Positions 1-4,211 of a DNA stretch of 6,191 bases are shown here, one piece after another. The translations under genes were made by a program, and so were the position numbers. The DNA lies in assembly GCA_030447125.1 (NCBI GenBank), contig JAUJLZ010000122.1:1-6191 (forward strand). The letters are read 5' to 3'. The DNA is from Acidimicrobiales bacterium (GTDB lineage Bacteria; Actinomycetota; Acidimicrobiia; Acidimicrobiales; CADCSY01). Position 1 is the first letter of the stretch. Every line of letters starts with the position of its first letter. The notes under the pieces were generated by a model that was not told the origin of the DNA, searched no databases, and was given only the letters and a program-made list of their open reading frames with translations.

Positions 1-839
1 ACCGGGTCTTCGCCCTGATGGTGGTGAGCGGGGAGGCCATGTTCGTCATCCGCCGCCACAACTTCATCGACCTGGTCACCCTGGACGACCTGGCCGAGAC
101 CGGGATGCTGTCGCCGATCGAGGTCGAGCTGCTGCGGGCCATGGTGCTGGCCAAGTTCAACGTGGTCATCACCGGCGGCATGGGCAGTGGCAAGACGACG
201 CTGTGCCGGGTCATGGCCAACGCCATCCCCCCCGAGGAGCGCAAGGTGGTACTCGAGGACACTCCCGAGCTCGGCCTGGAGCGCTTCCCCCACCTGCATC
301 CCGACGTGGTCAGCGTCTGTCCCCGCGGGGCCAACGTCGAAGGCGCCGGCACCATCTCCATGGGAGAGCTCGGTGAGTGGCTGTTGCGGGCTGAGGGGGA
401 GCGGTTCCTGGTGGGCGAGGCCCGGGGTGGCGGCGAGATCATGCCCCTGCTCACCGCCATGACCTGTGGCAACGAGGGGTCGATGACCACCATCCACGCC
501 CCCTCCACCCGGGCGGCGTTCGCCAAGCTGGCCCTGTACTGCGCCCGCTCGGCTGAGCGGCTTCCCCTGGAGCAGGCCAACCAGCTCATCGCCGCCGCCG
601 TGGACTTCGTCATCCACCTCGAGGCCCGCCCCGTCAAGGGCGGCGTGCAGCGGTACCTCTCCTCCATCCGCGAGGTGGAGGGCGTCTCCGAGGGGACGGT
701 GGTGTCCAACGAGGTCTGGCGGCGAGGACCCGACGGCCGGTCGGGGCCGTGTGGGGAGTTCCAGCTGGACACCCTGGCCCGCCTGGAGGCGGCCGGCTTC
801 GACGCCAGCCCCTGGGTTGGAAACGGGCACCGCCGATGA
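1..839 (+). CDS. tadA: TadA/CpaF-type pilus secretion ATPase, 3' part
   Basis: Cytoplasmic hexameric ATPase that would power Flp pilus assembly. The gene enters from the left edge: the frame is open from base 3, and residues before the first internal ATG (base 18) already fit the family, so that ATG is not the real start. Counting from base 18, I see a Walker A GGMGSGKT at residues 53-60 (bases 174-197), an Asp-box LEDTPEL at 79-85, a Walker B-like RFLVGEARG at 129-137, and a His-box GNEGSMTTIHA at 151-161. This order is that of the VirB11/CpaF/TadA secretion ATPases. The His-box has Asn where relatives usually have His (GHEGS or GHDGS). About 279 residues are visible against roughly 400 or more in whole family members, so the N-terminal domain lies upstream. 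The stop overlaps the tadB start by 4 bases. Seen: motifs. Known: family role. Inferred: that it serves this pilus. Confidence 0.93.
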   Translation, partial: RVFALMVVSGEAMFVIRRHNFIDLVTLDDLAETGMLSPIEVELLRAMVLAKFNVVITGGMGSGKTTLCRVMANAIPPEERKVVLEDTPELGLERFPHLHPDVVSVCPRGANVEGAGTISMGELGEWLLRAEGERFLVGEARGGGEIMPLLTAMTCGNEGSMTTIHAPSTRAAFAKLALYCARSAERLPLEQANQLIAAAVDFVIHLEARPVKGGVQRYLSSIREVEGVSEGTVVSNEVWRRGPDGRSGPCGEFQLDTLARLEAAGFDASPWVGNGHRR

Positions 840-1684
840 CGCCGGTGCTGGCGCTGGCGGCCGGAGCGGCGGTGGGCTGCGGGCTGTTCTTGGTGGCTCT
901 GGGCCTGCGGCGAGCCCCACGTGGCCGGCCCCGTGCGGTGACGGTGGCTCAGGTGGCCGGCGACCGGCGGGTGCTGCAGCTGGCCGCCGGTGCGGTGGTG
1001 GCTCTGGTCGTGTTGCTGGCCACCGGCTGGCCGGTGGGCTCGGTGCTCGCCGCCGGCATCGCCCTCAGCCTTCCGTCGGTCTTTGGCGGCAGGCGGGCCC
1101 GGGATGCGGAGATCGCCCGGGTGGAGGCCATCGCCACCTGGGCCGGGCAGCTCCGCGACATGCTCAGCGGGGGCAGCGGGCTGCTCGAGACCATCGAGGC
1201 CACCGCTACGGTCGCGCCCGCTCCCATCCGGGCGCACGTGGAGCGCTTGGCGCTGGGAATGCGCCGCGGCCGGCTGGTGGAGGCCCTGCGGGCCTTCGCT
1301 GCCGAGGTTGACGATCGCATGGCCGACCTGGTGGTGGCCTCGCTGGTGGTGGCTAGCACTGAGCAGGTGGGGCGCCTGGGCGAGCTGCTGGGGATGCTGG
1401 CGACCCGCACCAACGAGCAGGCGGCCCTGCGCATGCGCATCGACAAGGACCGGGCCAGCGTGCGCACCCAGGTCCGCGGCGTGGTGGCGGTGACGGTGGC
1501 CAGCATTGTCGGCCTCACCGTGTTCGACCGCGGCCTGCTGGCCGCCTACGACAGCGCCGAGGGGCAGGTGGTCCTGGCCGTCATCGGCACCTGCTTCCTG
1601 GCCGGCTTCGCCCTGCTGGCGCGCCTGGCCCGTCCTCCCCACCTGGAGGGCTTCGTGCTGGCCGAGGGGGAGCCCCGGTCGTGA
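836..1684 (+). CDS. tadB: TadB-like Flp pilus platform protein (T2SSF domain)
   Basis: Integral membrane protein of 282 residues, expected to form the assembly platform with TadC on which the ATPase acts. The start is the ATG at 836, which overlaps the preceding stop as ATGA; an in-frame ATG at 749 would bury 87 bases in the ATPase gene and adds a non-hydrophobic, Gly/Pro/Arg-rich extension, so I rejected it. Hydrophobic segments lie at about 4-24, 46-83 (probably two), 213-230 and 244-263. The region between, about 97-212, is an amphipathic, Arg/Glu-rich helical domain. It contains WAGQLRDMLSGGSGLLETIE (102-121) and a DLVVASLVVAS stretch (164-174), which match the T2SSF/GspF pattern of TadB. 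Two pairs of hydrophobic segments flanking a cytoplasmic T2SSF domain is the usual TadB layout, and the length is normal. The gene ends in a GTGA overlap with tadC. Confidence 0.92.
   Translation: MTPVLALAAGAAVGCGLFLVALGLRRAPRGRPRAVTVAQVAGDRRVLQLAAGAVVALVVLLATGWPVGSVLAAGIALSLPSVFGGRRARDAEIARVEAIATWAGQLRDMLSGGSGLLETIEATATVAPAPIRAHVERLALGMRRGRLVEALRAFAAEVDDRMADLVVASLVVASTEQVGRLGELLGMLATRTNEQAALRMRIDKDRASVRTQVRGVVAVTVASIVGLTVFDRGLLAAYDSAEGQVVLAVIGTCFLAGFALLARLARPPHLEGFVLAEGEPRS
1665..1672 (+). promoter_or_regulatory. Ribosome-binding site for the GTG start of tadC
   Basis: AGGGGGAG ends 8 bases before the GTG at 1681. It lies inside the end of tadB and supports the GTG start, which has no nearby ATG competitor in frame. 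In such GC-rich DNA a purine run of this kind is only moderate evidence. Confidence 0.5.
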
Positions 1685-2571
1685 TCGCCGCCCTGAGCGC
1701 CGGCGCCCTGATCGGCTTCGGGGTGTTCCTGGTGGGGCGTGGCCTGTTCCCGCCCCGTCCGTCGCTGGCCGTGGTCCTGGCCCGCGTCAACGGTTCCGCC
1801 GGGCCGGTGGCCACCGTGGCCCCGGGCCCGGGGTGGACGGCACGGGTGGGGCCGCCCCTGGCCCGGGCCCTGGAGCGGGCGGGGGTGGACGTGGATGCGC
1901 TGCGCTCCGACCTGGCTGTGCTCGGGCGTTCGGTGGAGGACCACATGGCCCGTCGTGTCGCCGGGGCCGCCACCGGCGTGGGGGTGGTCGCCGCCCTCGG
2001 GGTACTGGCAAAACTCATTGGGCTGTCGGTGTCGCTGCTGACCATGGCCTGGCTGGCGGTGGGCGCCGCCGTGGTGGGGTTCGTGGTGCCCGACACGCTG
2101 GCCCGTCGTGCCGCCGTAGAGCGCCGGGCCGCCTTTCGCCAGGCCCTGGCCTTCTTCCTCGATCTGGTCATCGTGGTCCTGGCCGGCGGCGCCGGGGTGG
2201 GATCGGCGCTGCGCCAGGCGTCCGAGGCCGGCGACGGCTGGGCCTACGTGCAGATCCGAGGAGCGCTGTCCTCGGCCCGGGTACGGCGGGAGCCGCCGTG
2301 GGTGACCCTTGGACAGCTCGGTGCCGAGGTGGGCGTGTCCGAGCTCGAGGAGCTGGCCGCCGCCGTCTCGCTCGCCGAGCGCGAGGGGGCCTCGGTGCGC
2401 CAATCGCTCGCCGCCAAGGCGGCGTCCATCCGTGACCACCAGCTGGCCGACGTGGAGGCCCACGCCTCCTCGGCCACCGTGCGCATGGCCGCCCCCCTGG
2501 TCCTGCTCGGCCTCGGGTTTTGCGCCTTCATCCTCTACGGCGCCATCAACAGCATCTTCGTCGCTCCGTGA
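1681..2571 (+). CDS. tadC: TadC-like Flp pilus platform protein (T2SSF domain)
   Basis: Second membrane platform protein, 296 residues, paired with TadB. The GTG start overlaps the tadB stop as GTGA, with a purine-rich site just upstream. Hydrophobic segments are at about 2-20, 94-114, 118-137 and 268-290. A T2SSF-type helical domain fills about 148-265, including FRQALAFFLDLVIVVLAGGAG (about 152-172), GALRQASEAG-like helices and the LEELAAAVSLAEREG segment (222-236). The closing APLVLLGLGFCAFILYGAI-type helix and short tail are typical of TadC. A Pro/Gly-rich stretch (about 40-60) sits between the first helix and the helical region. Length is normal. It is followed by a 38-base gap before the pilin gene, the first break in an otherwise overlapping series. 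The tadB/tadC naming rests on order and general pattern; the two are paralogues. Confidence 0.91.
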   Translation: MIAALSAGALIGFGVFLVGRGLFPPRPSLAVVLARVNGSAGPVATVAPGPGWTARVGPPLARALERAGVDVDALRSDLAVLGRSVEDHMARRVAGAATGVGVVAALGVLAKLIGLSVSLLTMAWLAVGAAVVGFVVPDTLARRAAVERRAAFRQALAFFLDLVIVVLAGGAGVGSALRQASEAGDGWAYVQIRGALSSARVRREPPWVTLGQLGAEVGVSELEELAAAVSLAEREGASVRQSLAAKAASIRDHQLADVEAHASSATVRMAAPLVLLGLGFCAFILYGAINSIFVAP

Positions 2572-2593
2572 GCCCTGGCACCAACCACCAACG

Positions 2594-2600
2594 AAAGGAG
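2594..2600 (+). promoter_or_regulatory. Strong ribosome-binding site of the pilin gene
   Basis: AAAGGAG lies 9 bases before the ATG at 2610, inside the 38-base tadC-pilin gap. It is the cleanest Shine-Dalgarno site in the window and sits in a locally A-rich stretch. It fixes the pilin start and suggests high, independent translation. I see no convincing -10/-35 promoter in the gap. Confidence 0.8.
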
Positions 2601-2609
2601 AACACAGCC

Positions 2610-2810
2610 ATGGCCGAGATTCATATTCTGCGGTGCTACTGGACGGCGCTGCAGTCCCGCGTCGCCGCGATGCGCGTCGACCAGCGGGGCATCACCACCT
2701 TGGAGGCCGTGCTCTGGATCGGTGGCCTGGCCGTGCTGGCCCTCGCTTCGGTGGCCATGATTACCGGCAAGGTCAACCAGGCCACCAACAACATCCCCAC
2801 CGGCCCCTAG
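2610..2810 (+). CDS. flp: Flp-like major pilin precursor
   Basis: Small prepilin of 66 residues, the likely main subunit of the pilus. The N-terminal 27 residues form a polar, basic leader ending in VDQRG. This is followed by ITTLEAVLWIGGLAVLALA (28-46), a hydrophobic helix with Glu at position +5 after the predicted cut between Gly27 and Ile28. Gly before the cut and Glu at +5 are the hallmarks of type IV prepilins. The mature pilin would be only 39 residues: a helix and a short polar tail (TGKVNQATNNIPTGP). Typical Flp pilins have Glu-Tyr at +5/+6; here +6 is Ala. The ATG at 2610 is chosen for the strong ribosome-binding site; an earlier in-frame ATG (2520) lies inside tadC. Position directly after tadC and before two TadE-like genes supports the call. 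It lies in the cell membrane before assembly, then outside the cell. Confidence 0.85.
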   Translation: MAEIHILRCYWTALQSRVAAMRVDQRGITTLEAVLWIGGLAVLALASVAMITGKVNQATNNIPTGP

Positions 2811-2812
2811 AG

Positions 2813-2827
2813 CGCCAACCGCTGGCG
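2813..2827 (+). other. Possible small hairpin just after the pilin stop
   Basis: CGCCA at 2813-2817 can pair with TGGCG at 2823-2827 around a five-base loop, two bases after the pilin stop codon at 2808-2810. An alternative ACCGC/GCGGT pairing (2818-2829) overlaps it. The stem is only 5 base pairs and has no T-run, so it is not a classical terminator. It might slow 3' decay of pilin mRNA, but in DNA this GC-rich chance pairing is common. Confidence 0.22.
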
Positions 2828-2848
2828 GTGTCGCCGGGTCGTCGCCCC

Positions 2849-3331
2849 ATGGTCGAGCGTCGCTGGGCACCAGCGCCGCGGCGGTGGGTGTGGCGCGCCC
2901 GGGGCGAGGAGTCGGGCGTGGTCACGCTCGCGGTGGTTCTGGCCATTCCCGCCGTGCTGTTCCTGGTCTCGACCGTGGCCCAGTTCGCCCTCTACTACCA
3001 CGCCAGCCACGTGGCCACCGCCGCCGCCCAGGAGGCGGCCCGGGCCGCTCAGCTGGCCGACGGCACCGAGGCCGAGGCCCGGGCTCATGGCTACGACTTC
3101 ATCGCCCAAGCCGGGCCCCACCTGGTGCTCGAGCCCCGGGTGGAGGTCACCCGTGACGCGTTCGCCGAGGTGGCCCGGGTGGAGGTGCACGGTCGTGCCC
3201 CCGAGCTGGTGCCGGGGATGGTCTCGCTCACCATCACGGCCACCGCCGGGGGGCCGCTGGAGCGTTTCGAGGCCGACACCAGACGCTTTGCCCTGTCGCC
3301 ACCCGTCAGCACCGGGGTGAGTCCGCGGTGA
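2849..3331 (+). CDS. tadE: TadE-like pseudopilin (first of two)
   Basis: Protein of 160 residues if it starts at the ATG at 2849. It has a basic, Trp/Arg-rich N-terminus (1-19), then GEESGVVTLAVVLAIPAVLF, a single hydrophobic helix at about 24-47. Next is FALYYHASHVATAAAQEAARAAQ (46-68), matching the Ala-rich 'AA..ARAA' helix of TadE-like proteins. The remainder looks like an extracytoplasmic domain, including the PxxVPGMVSLTITATAGGP-type strand region (118-136). TadE family members are minor pilins or assembly factors of Flp pili. A prepilin-type site (after Gly23) can be proposed but +5 is Ala, not Glu. It has no Cys. The start is uncertain: no good ribosome-binding site is visible, and GTG at 2828 is an in-frame alternative adding 7 residues. 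It ends in a GTGA overlap with the next gene. Confidence 0.84.
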   Translation: MVERRWAPAPRRWVWRARGEESGVVTLAVVLAIPAVLFLVSTVAQFALYYHASHVATAAAQEAARAAQLADGTEAEARAHGYDFIAQAGPHLVLEPRVEVTRDAFAEVARVEVHGRAPELVPGMVSLTITATAGGPLERFEADTRRFALSPPVSTGVSPR

Positions 3332-3789
3332 GGCGACAGCCCGGCGTTGTCGGTGGCGGCCGTCGCCACCGGTGGCGGTCGGCCGGCGACGAGCGGGGCG
3401 TGGCCGTGCTCGAGCTGGTGCTGCTCACGCCGGTGTTCATCCTCATGGTGGCCGTCGTGGTGGGCATGGGCCGAATGGGCCTGGCCCGGGCCCACATCGA
3501 CGCCGCCGCCCGGGACGCCGCCCGCGCCGGGTCCATCGCCCGCAGCGCCGACGACGCCCAGGTTGCCGCTCGCTGGACCGCGGCGCAGGCCCTGGGCGAC
3601 CACCACCTCACCTGCTCGCAGCTGGGCGCGGGCGTCGACACCAGCCACTTCCGTCCCGGTGGATGGGTGCGGGTGGAGCTGTCGTGCACCGTGGCCACGG
3701 CCGACCTGGTGGGCCTGTGGGTGCCGGGCACCAGGACCATACGCTCCGCCGGCCAAGCGGCAGTGGACACCCACCGAGGTATGTCGTGA
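3328..3789 (+). CDS. TadE-like pseudopilin (second of two)
   Basis: Protein of 153 residues with the GTG start at 3328 overlapping the previous stop (GTGA). The Arg-rich N-terminus leads into DERGVAVLELVLLTPVFILM (21-40) and a hydrophobic helix at about 25-50, which is the classic TadE N-terminal pattern. Glu29 is +5 after a possible cut behind Gly24. It is followed by the Ala-rich IDAAARDAARAGSIARS helix (57-73). Downstream, Cys96 and Cys120 could form a disulfide outside the membrane. The segment between, with VDTSHFRPGGWVRVELSC (103-120), and the closing VPGT...VDTHRG region (132-151) fit TadE-like proteins of actinobacteria. Likely role: minor pilin or assembly factor of the Flp pilus, membrane-anchored with its C-terminus outside. 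It overlaps the next gene by 4 bases. Confident of the family; the division of labour with the first TadE-like protein cannot be read from sequence. Confidence 0.88.
   Translation: MRRQPGVVGGGRRHRWRSAGDERGVAVLELVLLTPVFILMVAVVVGMGRMGLARAHIDAAARDAARAGSIARSADDAQVAARWTAAQALGDHHLTCSQLGAGVDTSHFRPGGWVRVELSCTVATADLVGLWVPGTRTIRSAGQAAVDTHRGMS
3776..3780 (+). promoter_or_regulatory. Ribosome-binding site for the GTG start of the TadG-like gene
   Basis: GAGGT ends 5 bases before the GTG at 3786, inside the end of the second TadE-like gene. It supports this GTG, which also makes a GTGA overlap, over earlier starts in the same open frame that would run deep into the upstream gene. Confidence 0.5.
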
Positions 3790-4211
3790 CCACCCGGGCC
3801 GCCGACGAGCGCGGCCAGCTGACCCTGTTCGTGGTCTTCGCCACGGTGGCGCTGCTCGTCCTGGCCGGCTTGGTCGTCGACGGCGGCTACGTGCTCGCCG
3901 CCCGGCGCCGGGCCATCGACCACGCCAACGGGGCGGCCCGGGCCGGCGCCGACGCCCTGTCCTCCTCGGCCTACCGCACCGGCGGCGACGTGGTGCTCGA
4001 CCCTGACGCCGCCGTGGGCGCCGCACAGGGCTACCTGGCCGCCGCCGGACACGCCGGCACCGTCGAGGTGCACGGCGACCGGGTGGCGGTGAGCCTGCGC
4101 TTCGCCCAGCCCATGACGCTGCTGCGCATCGCGGGCATGGACGCCGTCACCGTCTCAGGACGAGGGGAGGCCCGCTCCGTGCGGGGCATCGACACAGGAG
4201 AGGGGCTATGA
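3786..4211 (+). CDS. Short TadG-like (Tad-domain) pilus assembly protein
   Basis: Protein of 141 residues. After a short polar start it has DERGQLTLFVVFATVALLVL (7-26) and a helix at about 11-31 ending in VVDGGYVLAARRRAIDHANGAARAGADAL (30-58). The 'RGQ + helix + vDgG..~~~R...D.a..aA..gAdal' pattern is that of the Tad domain (TadE/TadG-like, PF13400 type). The rest, including VEVHGDRVAVSLRFAQP (93-109) and the closing VTVSGRGEARSV strand (121-132), looks like a small extracytoplasmic beta-rich region. Full TadG proteins of proteobacteria are several times longer and carry a von Willebrand-type domain; this is the short form. Residue +5 after Gly10 is Phe, so it is probably a membrane-anchored factor rather than a processed pilin. 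The GTG start overlaps the previous stop, and its own stop overlaps the next start (ATGA). Confidence 0.85.
   Translation: MTTRAADERGQLTLFVVFATVALLVLAGLVVDGGYVLAARRRAIDHANGAARAGADALSSSAYRTGGDVVLDPDAAVGAAQGYLAAAGHAGTVEVHGDRVAVSLRFAQPMTLLRIAGMDAVTVSGRGEARSVRGIDTGEGL
4196..4205 (+). promoter_or_regulatory. Ribosome-binding site of the LysM protein gene
   Basis: AGGAGAGGGG precedes the ATG at 4208; AGGAG ends 7 bases before it. The site lies inside the 3' end of the TadG-like gene and supports the ATGA-overlap start. Confidence 0.7.

Noticed and set aside
749..835. Earlier in-frame ATG for tadB, adding 29 residues
   Set aside because: It lies within the ATPase gene and encodes a Gly/Pro/Arg-rich extension without membrane-protein character. 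The ATGA overlap at 836 gives a start directly before the first hydrophobic segment and matches the other junctions.
1328..1357. 15-base near tandem repeat in tadB encoding LVVAS twice
   Set aside because: Only about 11 of 15 bases match, and the residues fit the usual hydrophobic helix of the T2SSF domain. It is better explained by helix composition than by a duplication.
2309..2848. Plus-strand frame running from inside tadC through the pilin gene into tadE
   Set aside because: The part before 2828 is Ser/Pro/Arg-rich shadow of tadC and the pilin gene. Only the portion from about 2828-2849 encodes TadE-like sequence.
3091..4026. Long minus-strand open frame of 311 residues, and several similar antisense frames
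   Set aside because: The products are Arg/Pro/Gly/Ala-rich without domain signals, and they lie opposite well-supported pilus genes. GC-rich coding DNA commonly produces such frames.
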